Below are positions 11,044-21,282 of a stretch of DNA of 64,000 nt, piece after piece. The notes beneath the pieces were generated by a model. That model was given only the letters and a program-made list of their open reading frames with translations, ran no database searches and was not told where the DNA came from. Made by a program: the position numbers and the translations under genes. Position 1 is the stretch's first letter, and each line of letters opens with the position of its first letter. This DNA is from Ramazzottius varieornatus (taxonomy: Eukaryota; Tardigrada; Eutardigrada; Parachela; Ramazzottiidae): NCBI GenBank assembly GCA_001949185.1, contig BDGG01000008.1, positions 1,485,648 to 1,549,647 of the forward strand, read 5' to 3'.

Positions 11044-12402
11044 CTTTCTTATGATCGTTCTCAGACGAGACTGATGGGACCAGTGAGCGAAAGATGGTGG
11101 AAAGTCTTTGTAGCAAAAAATAATCGGTGAATTGCCAGCAAGTTGATCGGGATTGGTTACGCGACTATCCGAAGCCAGGTTTTGCATCCGCAATCGCAGT
11201 CGTCTGGATCTCTGATTCTCAAACGATCAAGCGGTTTGACGTGAACGGTTCGTTTGATTATTAGAAATTATTGTTTACGTGTGTTATGACTTATAAGGAA
11301 GAACAGCTGATTGCAGAGTGTACTACTCACAAAAAACAGCATTCAAGTCCCCATTGTTTGCCGATGCCACTGAGCATGCACGTCGAGCACGCGCGCGGCG
11401 TAGACGGCGCTGCCGGACCTTACGTATACACCTATTGCTATTCCGCCCAGAGTGAGAAGTGCAAACTTGAGGAATCTGAATTTAGCTCGTAGGTCCTGCG
11501 GAACAAAGTCATCATTTTGCTTGAAAGGGTGCACGACAAAAATTATATAGTGTGCGTACACTAGCAACGCAGCTCTGGGATCGAGAAGTCTAAAAATTAC
11601 GTACGCAGTACCAAGTGGTGAATTTGACATTAACACTTAAAAGACCAAGGGGGTGCCCCGGTTGCCTGGCGCACTCCAAAAGCCTTGCGGAATGGCTACT
11701 GTTGAACCTTTTCGTCTCAATGTTTCACGTTTGCTGTCGTAAACTTTGTCGCTTCCAGTTAAAAAAGACGTGAACTGGCTAGCAGCTTTCTGAAAATTTC
11801 GAGAGACTACTTCGTTTTTGACCAGATTGTGTCTTGAGTTGACAGACCAAATTTTTACTCAAGAGCTGGCTGACGGAAAGCCTCCTTAACAATTGGACAC
11901 AGAGCTAGTACATTGGTACCGTCTTAGACGCTCCAGTATGTTCCATGCTGTGTGACCAGTGGTCGGAGCAAAAATAAAAAGGTCTGGCACTTTGGTTCAC
12001 TTAGTGGCGCATTTTACTCGAAAAATGCGAAGCGTACACGTGGTGATTGGCCCGATCTGACCCCACCACATGATTTCAGCCAGTTAAGAACTGGGGAAGG
12101 TGATCTACCCCCCTTGTACTCCCAGAGCTCGGAACTGCGTGGTCTTTTAAGTGTTAAGAACTTGAAATTTTCACCGATCCAACGCTTACGTACTCGACAT
12201 TACGTCTGCGGTTACGAAATGCTCTACATCTAGAAATCCTTCCAATATTTCAGGCAACAGAATAAAATTTTAGCGGCATAGATACCGCTGTGCAGAAAAA
12301 CTTGGCAAATTTCCCGGATGATGGATGCATAACTCTCCTACAAGATATTCTTTTTGCCGCCAGTCACTCATTATGATGGTTATCACTGCCAACCAGGCAA
12401 GC
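11044..12402. other. Intergenic between two divergent genes
   Basis: This holds the presumed promoters of the 14-Cys gene (minus) and the glycosidase (plus). A TATATAAT-like run lies at about 11541-11549 on the minus strand, rather far from the 14-Cys start. An ORF at 11343-11636 (-) has one hydrophobic segment (FALLTLGGIAIGVYV) but no other support. Confidence 0.4.
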
Positions 12403-12409
12403 TATAAAA
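12403..12409 (+). promoter_or_regulatory. TATA box of the GH114-type gene
   Basis: TATAAAA lies 89 bases ahead of the ATG at 12492, so transcription would start near 12432. This is a normal host-type promoter for the intronless gene. Confidence 0.6.
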
Positions 12410-12491
12410 CTGAGTTTTCAACAACATCGCTTCGATGACATCCACCAGCACATAAGTTTTCCCCACTATAATTCTTACCAACAGCCCGAAA

Positions 12492-13364
12492 ATGTTGACC
12501 AAGATCTCCTTCCTACTCTTCGGACTCATCGTGGCCGCGGAATGCCGGCGGACGCGCTACCGCGCCCATTTCCACGCTCAGATGAACGGAGCCACCTTCC
12601 AGAGCCTGATGGACCTCCCTCAAACCGTCTTCCTTGTTGACCCTGACGACATCAAGCTGACGGCCGAACAGAACGCCATCCTGCGGTCCCAAGGCAAGAC
12701 CGTCCTAGCCTACCTATCCATCGGTGAAGCAGAGTCTTTCCGTAGCTACTGGCAGTCCAACTGGACCGTCGGTTCGCCCTCCTTCATCGTCCGTCCTGAC
12801 GCCATCCTGCCCGAGCAGTACGTCACCCAGTTCTGGCAGCCCGAATGGCAAGTGAGCGTCCTGGACTACTACACCACCCACATTGCGCCATTCAACTACT
12901 CGGGTCTCCTGATCGACTACATGCAAGTCTACGATCAGTTCCTGGATGCGCGACCCAATGCTGCGCAGGAAATGGTGGACTTCTTGAAGAGAGTGGTGGA
13001 CTTGGCAAAGGCGAAGGACTCTCAAGCTATTATCGTTACACAAGACTCGGCGGGTTTGTATAAGTTGAGCGAGGAGTACCGCATGCTGGTGGATGGTGTC
13101 AGTTTGCAGGAAGTTTACTACCACGATGGAAAGATGAAGAAAGCCAGGGAGACCCGAGAAATGGTCGATCTGCTGAACGGAATCAGCAAGGATAAGAAAG
13201 TGGTCATGCTGGAAGAGTACGTGGAAAAGAACCGACACGCCTGTGATTTTTATAAGAAGTGCTCACTGGAAGGTTTCATGTGCGGAGTTTTCGATCCGGC
13301 TCTGAGCCAAGGCCCACTTGAATGCGTCGGTCCCTCTGAGTCGGGCATCCGCATCCCTTTCTAA
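12492..13364 (+). CDS. Secreted GH114/TM1410-type TIM-barrel glycosidase, intronless
   Basis: A single exon encodes 290 aa. Residues 1-18 form a signal peptide (MLTKISFLLFGLIVAAEC). The rest matches the GH114/TM1410 TIM-barrel family (endo-alpha-1,4-polygalactosaminidase-like): a strand ending VFLVDPDD, the hallmark VLAYLSIGEAESFRSYW (about residues 70-86), a Trp-rich QFWQPEWQVSVLDYY stretch, the acidic motif GLLIDYMQVYD, and late-barrel VTQDSAGLY. In this family the acidic residues after the GxxxD strand are thought to be catalytic. The family is best known from bacteria and fungi, so the role here (digesting microbial or fungal galactosaminogalactan-like polymers) is inference. The gene is intronless among intron-rich neighbours and its third codon positions are clearly C/G-rich, both consistent with horizontal acquisition, but it has an animal-type TATA box and a polyadenylation signal. 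Substrate is not predictable. Confidence 0.85.
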   Translation: MLTKISFLLFGLIVAAECRRTRYRAHFHAQMNGATFQSLMDLPQTVFLVDPDDIKLTAEQNAILRSQGKTVLAYLSIGEAESFRSYWQSNWTVGSPSFIVRPDAILPEQYVTQFWQPEWQVSVLDYYTTHIAPFNYSGLLIDYMQVYDQFLDARPNAAQEMVDFLKRVVDLAKAKDSQAIIVTQDSAGLYKLSEEYRMLVDGVSLQEVYYHDGKMKKARETREMVDLLNGISKDKKVVMLEEYVEKNRHACDFYKKCSLEGFMCGVFDPALSQGPLECVGPSESGIRIPF

Positions 13365-13439
13365 GCACCCCCTATAAAACCAAGCTTTGAAACAAAACTG
13401 CGCACGATTTTTTTGTGTACTTCGAGTTTTTACTCTCAT

Positions 13440-13445
13440 AATAAA
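13440..13445 (+). terminator. Polyadenylation signal AATAAA of the GH114-type gene
   Basis: AATAAA lies 75 bases after the stop codon of the glycosidase gene and just short of the 3' end of the convergent GT92 gene. Confidence 0.7.
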
Positions 13446-13513
13446 TAACATGCATAAAAACATACTGGAAAAGTTTTCACCGTCTGGAAAACAGAACTCC
13501 GAATTGAGGATCT

Positions 13514-14903
13514 TCAAACTAACCCCAGCTCATTTCGCACAGCGGCCATATTGACTGCGGCCTGAGCGGCAGCAGCCGAAGCTCTTCGGTCTTCCACCAC
13601 TTCGACCATCGAGTCGATCTCGGGACGAAAATGGAAGAGCAAAGTTTCTTCGGGTTTTGCGGCCATGGCTGCGCAGCCCGGAACCATCCCGGAGACCGAA
13701 TGCACACCGAAAAAGACCACCTTCCGGCTCCGGCAGAAGTATTTCGTTCGGGCCGATTCAGGGAAAACGTAGGTGCTTCTTTGACGAACACCTCCAATCT
13801 TCGAAACATGCAAGTTCTCAGATGAATTGTTAACTTCATTGGCTGCAAGGTTTCTGGGTACTGGATCTCGCACCACACAGGTCCGAAGTAGCAGCCAGTC
13901 AGCTTTCGAATCACGAAGAGCCCCTCTCAAACCATCCGAGTTCGTCGTCGCGACGTACTCGTCCAAGTCGACTATCATAGGAGGTAAAAGTATCGATCAG
14001 TGTACATAAAATGAACCGGGCCATGAAGTTTAACCTACGATGTCCAGTGAAGTCCCACCGAGACGAGGTGCGCAGAAAACAGTCGTTGATCAAAGCAACC
14101 TGGCCGAAATAGTGGATACGCTCAGCTTTGAACGGCAAAGTCCAGTTCATCAGTTCTGCGACACCCGTTCTTTCGTAGTGTTCGAGTACTCTCAAGACTC
14201 TCGTGGATACATCTGTGATGTAAAAGAAAAACTTGTCCACACCCAGAATGCGATGGTACTCCACAAACTCGATAACGCTACTCGGATCGTCGGAGTACTT
14301 TCCCCGTAGCGAAGACCCAACACACAGCGCAATGGAGAACTCTTTAATGGTTGAATTTAAACACCTTCCAGACAGCAAGAACTCGACGAAGCCTTCTCGT
14401 TTCGGTGTATTTTTACTCTTACAAGTCAAGCCCACTTTTTGAAAAGGAACGGGAGAAGAAGGAAGTGGGCACCGGAAGCGGCTGGCAGTTCGGAACAAGT
14501 TGTGTCGCTCCCAGAGGTTTTCGAGGATCGCCCGCTCTGTCACGTTTCGCAAAGAAGAGGCATTCTTTGAAGAAGAAGGATACGTGCAAAAGCATCGGCT
14601 GGTGTCGTAGAGTTTAGTGATAGCTGTAATGTGCAGCTCTTGTCCGAAGGCTTCCGGTGACGCCATGTGAGCTGCGTACACAAAGACGTCTGGAATCAAG
14701 GTTCGCCAGTCCCTAACCGAAGCTAAAGGCTCTTTCGCCGAAGAAACAGCAAGAGCTGGCGAATACTCAAACGACAGATCAAAGTTCTCGAGTTGCCCGC
14801 TGGGGTGCCAGAATAGATAAAGGCATGTCAGGATAACGCATGTTAATGATCGTCCAGCGATAACCATGGCTCTTCTCCAGCACAAAAGTCTGGAGGATAA
14901 CAT
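13514..14903 (-). CDS. Family 92 glycosyltransferase (DUF23), type II membrane protein
   Basis: Two exons on the minus strand, 14903-14039 and 13971-13514, separated by a 67-base intron (440 aa). The product is predicted to be a Golgi type II enzyme adding galactose or a related sugar to glycans; invertebrate GT92 members galactosylate core fucose, but the acceptor here is unknown. An N-terminal cytoplasmic stretch and one membrane segment (VIAGRSLTCVILTCLYLFW, about 14-32) precede a stem. The catalytic domain shows ALCVGSSLRGKYSDD, VIEFVEYHRILGVDKFFFY, QVALINDCFLRTSSRWDF and, across the splice, HLDLDEY, which contains the nucleotide-sugar and metal-binding DxD. A later KVVFFGVHSV...LLFHFRPE segment matches the family end. 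Translation could instead begin at the second Met (codon 13), just before the membrane helix. The stop lies about 150 bases from the stop of the convergent glycosidase gene. Confidence 0.85.
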
Positions 14904-15896
14904 ACCTCATAATTATAGAATGTCCAGTATTCAAGATCGGCAAACAATTTTACTTCGATAGATCTCGGGAGTCGGGAAACGTATTTCGACTGATGCTAGT
15001 CATGCTACGTATAACAGCATAATATAACGAAGCTGCGATGTGGAATGTTCAAACTCAGCTCTGCAGTAGACTGGGCACGGTAAATGAACTCCGCTTCGGG
15101 CGGTATCTTCTGAGCTACCGAGGAGATCATTAACTATACCATCTTACCTTTGTAGGTCTTCGGAGTAAAGAGGTGTTCAGCCGTTGTGCAGCTGCAGTCC
15201 GGTTATCGTGGTGGAGATTCGCGCCGGCTTCGGCCGAAAGTGCCGCGGCTCATGCGGTTCGAAGTTCGAACGGACAGTATATCATCAGGGCAATGTCCGT
15301 GGACCGTGCTCACAATAGCTCCCAAAACCGATAAAGTGTTGCAGAACGGAGATGGGAAAGGCCAGAACCCCAAGTCCTGACTCCTGACCGAAAAACTGGA
15401 AGAGAAGAAATAAACGAAGACCGGAAGTTTTCTTTGTTTCACTGATTAGCTGCTGTACCTCGTCCAGCCGGAAGGTAGTCCTGGTATGACACAAGATCAA
15501 GCGATATGAAGGCGGGCCCCATTTTTGTTACGTCAGCGTCCTCCAACGAAAACAGAAGACAACTGGAGCAGCAATAGGATCAGAGTATTTCTACGTAAAA
15601 AATACATCAGAATCTGGTTCCTTCGGCGTAACTGGTAATGGGTGTTCTTTGGCGGTCTACGTCGGCTGCTGAGTTATGCGTATCTTGGCACGTCGTTGTT
15701 TGCAAAGAACTCGGTAGTACTGGCCCCCGTTCCAGTTTCACATGTTGATTGTTGATTAGACCGTCAAATTGTCTGATAGTCTTCCCTCTTTCTTGAAAAG
15801 TGAATGTTGATAACTTTCTTCCAGCGTAAAGTGACTAAAGTCTTCCTTCTCATCAAGTACCCATCTCGGTTCGAACACAGTTTGGCTGGGAACGAA
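14904..15896. other. Intergenic between divergent GT92 and FIP1 genes
   Basis: This holds the two presumed promoters. No ORF with recognisable features, no repeat array and no clear TATA box was seen. Confidence 0.4.
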
Positions 15897-17667
15897 ATGG
15901 AGTCATCAACGGGCGAAGAAGTCGCTTCTCTGATGATTGAGACAGAAGTCACTGTGCCTGTGAATGAGGAGCATGTTGTCGCTGCTGTGGATAAGTAAGT
16001 TTCCTTTCTTCGCAATACCCCTTCCATTCCTTGATCTGTGCACAACCGGAAATGTTTGATAATCTGCAGCGATGACAATCCCATCGCCTTGAACGAATCG
16101 GTACCCCACAGAGACTTGGCGGAAGGTGCGAGCATCGATACGGGTGATACGGCTGACACCTCAGCATCAGGGCAAGAAGTTGGAGAGAACGAACCTGCTG
16201 CGAAGCGGCACAAGCTGGACGTTGTCGTCCCCGAAGACTACGTAAGTTGGTTGGGAGGAAATATTCTGAGTCAAAAGCGGAATTCCATAGCCACTGGACG
16301 AAAGAGTGGACTAGAGAGAATAATTTTCTAGATTTTTGATTCTGTAGTCTTACAAAACGCAGTTTATACCTCATTGTTGATTTTACTTCCAGGTGGACGA
16401 AGAAGAGGATTTCCCTGCGGACTGGAAGGGCGAAGTAGAGGAGGAAGAAGAGGACGAGGACGAAGGCTTCTCGATTACTCTTGGTGATACAAGACCGAGG
16501 TAAGTTTTTATACGATTTCGCTGCGTGAGTTCTTTCCATAACTGTCGTTCTCTTCCACTAATTATTTTTCTTTGCAGGATAGATGTCCGCAAGAGTAGGC
16601 ATGGTCTTTTGAGCAGTTTCCAGACTCCACATGGGCGAGAACTAAATTCTCAGTATTGCTTCTACAGATTTAAGGAAGGGCGGAATTGACTTCAACGACG
16701 TCCCGGAAATCAACGGAGTTCCTGTCACCGAGTTTAACATTGACACACTAGAGGACAAACCATGGAAAAAGCCAGGTAAAGCCTGCCCGTTTTCTCCTAC
16801 AGGAAATATTGGAAAAATTTGATACTTGTTTTCCAGGTGCGGATCTTTCGGACTATTTTAACTATGGCTTCAATGAAGACACCTGGAGAATGTACTGTGA
16901 TAAACAGCGTAATATGCGATCGGAAGCTCACAGGCTCGAGCATGCCCACAACCAGATTTCCACAGTATCCAAAAACGGTACGTTAGTCCGCACTCATTAC
17001 CATCTCCGAAGTCACTTCTTTGTGTAATGTTGGTGCTTCAGACAACAGTAAATATGGGGGACCTGGAGGACCAGGTGACGAAGCTCCTTTCCGCGCCCAG
17101 TTCAGAAGAAGACCCAACCAGGACGGCGGGATGATGAACCAAGCCGGGTAAGTCTTCCAGCCAAAGTCTTTTCCACTACTGCTTACTGGGTCTAAAGTCC
17201 TCAGAGATGTCTTCTGGTTGTAGAAGAGAACGTATGTTGAACCCCATGATGATGCGACCTGGTATAATGATGATGCCTGGTGGCATGCACGGACCCGGAA
17301 TGATGCATCCTATGGGAGCTCGTAACTTCTTCCCTTTACATTCGCTTTTGTTGTGTGTCTACATCGCTTGCTTGATGCTTTTAGCTATGAATCCGATGAT
17401 GATGCGGCCCATGGGTCCAATGAGCTTGCACGCTGTGCCGCCGCCCATGAGGCAGCAGGATCAGCATAGCCAGCAGAGAAGGGACCAGCATGGACCTGAT
17501 ATGGGTACGCCACTGGTCTTTGTTTCTTATTCTTATGTGAAGGCTGGTCTGTCAGATTCACAAAACATGCTTTCTAACTTTCTGTTTTCGTAGGATTCCG
17601 GAGAAATTTAGCGACGTTGACGAGGATCGATACCAGTGGATCTCAGGGAGACGGATCGACCAGTTAA
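15897..17667 (+). CDS. FIP1L1: Pre-mRNA 3'-end-processing factor FIP1
   Basis: Ten exons: 15897-15994, 16070-16241, 16393-16499, 16578-16594, 16668-16775, 16837-16977, 17042-17147, 17224-17321, 17385-17504 and 17594-17667 (346 aa; all phases close). FIP1 is a nuclear subunit of CPSF that bridges poly(A) polymerase to the cleavage complex. The N-terminus is acidic with an E/D-rich run (about residues 105-116). The family signature follows: [19 protein letters not shown], then [19 protein letters not shown] and MYCDKQ. The rest is Gly/Met/Pro-rich. Exon 4 is a 17-base micro-exon, required to keep frame between DTRPR and NLRKGGIDF. The Arg-Glu/Arg-Asp-rich C-terminus of vertebrate FIP1 is absent, so this is a short form as in fungi. 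The last exon read in the spliced phase gives a 24-residue tail. Another frame of the same exon reads [15 protein letters not shown], so the final splice is the least certain part. Confidence 0.88.
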
Positions 17668-17976
17668 CAGCAACAGCTCCTCTTCGATGAACTGTTTTCT
17701 AGGTTTTTGTCCTGACTTACTTGAAGTTGAAACCGAATCGTGCTTTTCTTCATAATACCATATAACCATTCGTACATTTCATTCTTCAGCTTTTATCACC
17801 TGTACAAAGTGCAAACTACATGATCACGACTTGCAACCAGGCAGGAATGTTACCCATGTTGTACTCTTGCTTAAAGGAGGAAAACAGATTTCCGTCGGTA
17901 GAACAATTTTACAGTATAAACACATGATAAAATCCGGAATAGTAAGATGGTACGTCGTGTAAAGTCGACAGATGGT

Positions 17977-17982
17977 TTTATT
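17977..17982 (-). terminator. Polyadenylation signal of OST4
   Basis: AATAAA on the minus strand, about 80 bases beyond the OST4 stop codon and between the two convergent 3' ends (FIP1 and OST4). Confidence 0.6.
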
Positions 17983-18063
17983 CGAGGATGTAAATTGACT
18001 GATCGTTCCTGCACGCATGCAGACTGAGGGCCAGGTCTCTTTCCTTCTACCATCATTCCGACG

Positions 18064-18192
18064 CTACTCCGTCTTGTCCGTCCGAGGCTTCGGCGCTGAT
18101 GTGGCCACGACGTAGTGGTAAAGGACGACCAGAAGCATCAGAGAAACTCCCAGGATGTTGCAGAATACACCGAGTTGGACGTCTGTGATCAT
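18064..18192 (-). CDS. OST4: Oligosaccharyltransferase subunit OST4
   Basis: A 42-residue protein starting [20 protein letters not shown] and continuing [10 protein letters not shown], nearly identical to animal OST4 (36-40 aa) through the whole membrane helix (about residues 8-30). The short hydrophilic end ([11 protein letters not shown]) matches family length. OST4 is a single-span ER subunit that stabilises the STT3 catalytic subunit of the N-glycosylation complex. The start is fixed by the conserved MITDVQ. A 5' UTR intron is likely: donor GTAAGC at 18311 and acceptor TTGCAG ending at 18255. The 5' exon upstream lies around 18312-18380 and includes a CCGGAAGT (ETS-like) motif. The frame is open upstream of the ATG but is not conserved there. 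The gene lies head-to-head with SEC61G. Confidence 0.95.
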   Translation of the reverse strand: MITDVQLGVFCNILGVSLMLLVVLYHYVVATSAPKPRTDKTE

Positions 18193-18254
18193 GATGAGGC
18201 TGCGAAGCGGTTCAGAGAGAACTTCTTGCGACTCGCTGACTCTTCGCTGAACAC

Positions 18255-18311
18255 CTGCAATTACCATAAGCCTTATGATCCCGAATCAACAGAACAGGAG
18301 CATCCGCTTAC
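18255..18311 (-). other. Probable 5' UTR intron of OST4
   Basis: On the minus strand this 57-base interval begins GTAAGCGG and ends TAATTGCAG, a good donor/acceptor pair of typical local intron length, between the promoter side and the OST4 start codon. Confidence 0.6.
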
Positions 18312-18849
18312 CTTGCGAGGAGGAGAAGACTGACGTCCGGAAGTACTGTCTTGCTGCAAGATACGTACCACTCTGAAGATACCAAAAACTAAACAGGCAA
18401 AAACTCTGATTTGGAAAGTCGGATTTCAGAATGAATGCTGCGTACCAATCAATCTTCTTGGCCAATCAATGTATCCAGGCGCACCGCAACCACGTCGGCA
18501 CTAATGGTCACGCCTGGAGCGAATCAGAATGCTCTTCCATCGTCGTCAACATTCGTGGTTGGTTACATGGTTCAATAGCTCCAAATACGCAGAAGGCGGA
18601 GCGATGGTGTGACCAATTTCGGCAGGTGGCATTCCAGGCGGCTCTACGGACAAGCGAGCTGCTGACTGTTTCCACAGCGCCACCAACAAGCCTTCACAAA
18701 TCACGGTGTTCCACGCGTTGATAATATTGAAGTTGAATTTTCCATCTTTGAATTTTCGTCAGCTGATTTTCTTCTTCGTGTCCGCTTCATTATCTCGTTC
18801 TTCGCAGTCCCATCTCGCGTGGATTTCATTTCGGAAACCGGAACAGAAG
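18312..18849. promoter_or_regulatory. Shared upstream region of OST4 and SEC61G
   Basis: This roughly 540-base stretch lies between the divergent OST4 and SEC61G 5' ends. It contains CCAAT-type sequences in both senses (CCAATCAATCTTCTTGGCCA near 18446) and a CCGGAAGT motif near 18337, but no TATA box. A 96-codon ORF (18431-18721) crosses it without recognisable features. A shared or bidirectional promoter is inference. Confidence 0.4.
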
Positions 18850-18963
18850 GTACGTCAGGTTGTGAAGGATGTCATATCTAGAGAGGGGGTGTGAAGTTAT
18901 GCAGCCGTCACTGGTTTGCTGAACGTTTCCAGTTTGTGTTCCACATTTCCTTGCCTCTTGCAG
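18850..18963 (+). other. Probable 5' UTR intron of SEC61G
   Basis: The donor GTACGTCAG follows GAACAGAAG, and the acceptor TTGCCTCTTGCAG ends three bases before the ATG context AAAATGG. The 114-base interval has no coding meaning. Confidence 0.6.
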
Positions 18964-18966
18964 AAA

Positions 18967-19173
18967 ATGGATCAGGTAAACGAGTACATCGAGCCTCTGT
19001 ACCAGTTCTCCAAGGACTCCATTCGTCTGGTCAAGCGATGCACGAAGCCTGACAGGAAAGAGTATCAGAAGATCGCCGTGGCCACAGCCATTGGATTCGC
19101 CATCATGGGCTTCATTGGCTTCTTCGTCAAGCTCATCCACATTCCCATCAACAACATCATCGTCGGTTCTTAA
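18967..19173 (+). CDS. SEC61G: Protein translocon subunit SEC61-gamma
   Basis: A single coding exon of 68 aa that matches animal SEC61-gamma along its full length: [20 protein letters not shown], then the cytosolic [15 protein letters not shown] segment, and the tail-anchored helix [20 protein letters not shown] ending with PINNIIVGS. It clamps the two halves of SEC61-alpha in the ER protein-conducting channel. The start is fixed by the conserved N-terminus, and a leader intron ends just upstream. It is divergent from OST4, whose product works next to the translocon during co-translational glycosylation. Confidence 0.97.
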   Translation: MDQVNEYIEPLYQFSKDSIRLVKRCTKPDRKEYQKIAVATAIGFAIMGFIGFFVKLIHIPINNIIVGS

Positions 19174-21019
19174 CTTTATACTTTACTGGCCGAACCCTGC
19201 ATTCTGATTTTGTGTTTTGAGAATAAGCTGGAACACTCCCTGTTTTTTAGCCAAATTTCAACTCTCCGGTAGGTGGCGTTTCTCTGGAAGAATATCACGA
19301 TTTTATTGGCGCATAACATCACGAGAGATGGCGCTGTAACGTCACTGTGGAGGTCGCTGATGATGACGTAGAAATAATGGCGTGCGCTGTAAATTTTTAA
19401 CGCCCTGGTGGCATCTCGAAACGTTACCCAACGCTTTCGTCAAAACAGTAAAGTCTTTGAGAAGTCGAATCTTTGGTTTTAGGGGTAGCTCCGAGTTTTC
19501 CTTGAGCGATGGTGGTAGAAACAGATCAAGAGCACTTGTACCACATGTGGGCCCAACGTCGCGTCAGCCTGATTTGATTGCAGTGCTGTGGAAAACTTGA
19601 GCTGCCTTCATCCACTCCAAGCTAGCATGTCAGGATACTTCAACTAGGCATTCGATCCTTGATTAGAGCTTAGCTTTGATTAGAAAGCTTATGTCGTTAA
19701 ACAGCTTCCGCGTGTGAAGCGGACAAAATTCTGGAGGAATAGCGTAGGCAGGAACACTCGATCTTCGTGTAGTCGTACTTAGAGCTCGACTTACAGTCTT
19801 TCTTCTGCTTTCAACCGTAATTAGAAGTCGAGAGTAAAAGAATCGTAGAAAACGGCCAGAGTTCGTCACATCTACCACATCTGGTGATGTGAAAAATGAA
19901 TTCTGGACATACTTGTGCGTTAAAGACAGAACAATTGTTGCGTGACATAAGGATTTATCGTTTTTTATGAAGTCTTAAAACACAAACTGTGCCGTCGTTT
20001 ATTATCTTTGGTGATAGGGACCGTCGTCGAACTGTACATGAGGTCAGCTGACCAGAAGGTGGCGCTTTCAGCTCGAAGTTGGCTCGTCGGGTTCTTTGAA
20101 TGCATTAGCACTATCTGAAGCCTTATCCTTCGCTGCCGGGTTTGAAAGAGTTGATTGTTTCGCGGAAAGGTTTTCTTCACTTCATGCAAAAGAGGAGTGC
20201 TTTCCCACCGCGGCTTCAGTCATCCTTTCAAGCCTTTCCATATCTGTCGTAATTCGAGCCTGAACTGATTAGTGCCCAGAGGATTTCGATTATAATGGGC
20301 GAAGCGAACAGCGCAAGGAAATTGGTGCCTGACTGATGGACAGCTTTTGGCAATTTCAACGAAGGGAAACACTCTCCGGTGACCAATGTCCATCGCCCTC
20401 ATCCATCTATGTTGTTCACGTTTAGCTCATTAGTCCATAAGCCAAGCCTAGCCTGTCTCAGCCTGCTTTGCCTACGCAGCCTCTGTAGCTGGATGAAAAG
20501 GCCGTATTCTTGAAAAGGAAGTTGGAACGTGCATTATACGAGAAGCCAAGAGTAAATTGGATCGGTGAGCGGCACTCATCTGTATGCAATGGCCGCAATG
20601 GCATTGCGAAATGGGCCAACCCGAAGAATAGCTTCCAGCGAAAAGGAACAAACGAACCCTATGTGTTTATGCAAGACCAACTTGGTTTATGGGAGGTGTA
20701 AAAGGAGCTAGTGCAATAGAAGTTCGATTGATCAATGCAGGTGCCCCAGCTGTCGGAAATTTTTCTGATAAGATTTAGCTTACCGGGCCATAAATCTACA
20801 GCGGCGTGCAAGACCTCATTACCTCATTCATACTTTCAGAGCAACAAAATTAAAACTGCAGAAAAACATCGAGAGAGGTTCCCGACCTGCAGAACCACCA
20901 CGCTGCATATCAGTTGTAAAATATCGATTACTGCCGATAGTGGATGTATTCAACCCTGGATTTTGCTTGACCATTATGATAGGACGCTTAGAAAACACTT
21001 TCTGACGTTTCAGAATCCA
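19174..21019. other. Start of a gene-poor stretch
   Basis: No gene is supported. CRE-like TGACGTA/TAACGTCAC motifs occur near 19340-19370. ORFs of 60-70 codons have no recognisable features. Confidence 0.45.
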
Positions 21020-21282
21020 ATCAGCCACTTAGGTGCCCTGAAGGCCGGCGAAGGCCCACTGCAGTTTCGGGAGAAGCAATATGCCACTATAAACGATTAG
21101 CCTGGATCCATCAGTAACCCGGGTAGGGCTGATGCATAGTCCATCAGCTATGCATCAGCCCAGCCCGGGTTGACTGATAGATGGTCCAGGATACCCGTTT
21201 ATGATGGCATATTGCTTCTCCCGGAACTGCAGTGGGTCTTCGCCGGCTTTTAGGCCCGCTTGATAATGAACAGTGGCTGATG
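21020..21282. repeat. Fold-back palindrome of about 260 bases
   Basis: The left arm (21020-21139) and right arm (21148-21282) are inverted copies of roughly 85-90% identity, separated by an 8-base loop TCCATCAG. Matching landmarks are GCCGGCGAAG, CCCACTGCAGTT, GGGAGAAGCAATATGCCA and GGGCTGATGCATAG in the left arm and their complements in the right. The structure is a near-perfect hairpin, typical of a fold-back transposable element or a source of double-stranded RNA. No ORF is involved. Confidence 0.85.

Noticed and set aside
12714-13238. A long 174-codon antisense ORF across the GH114-type gene
   Set aside because: It is a shadow caused by the strong G/C bias at third codon positions of the real gene.
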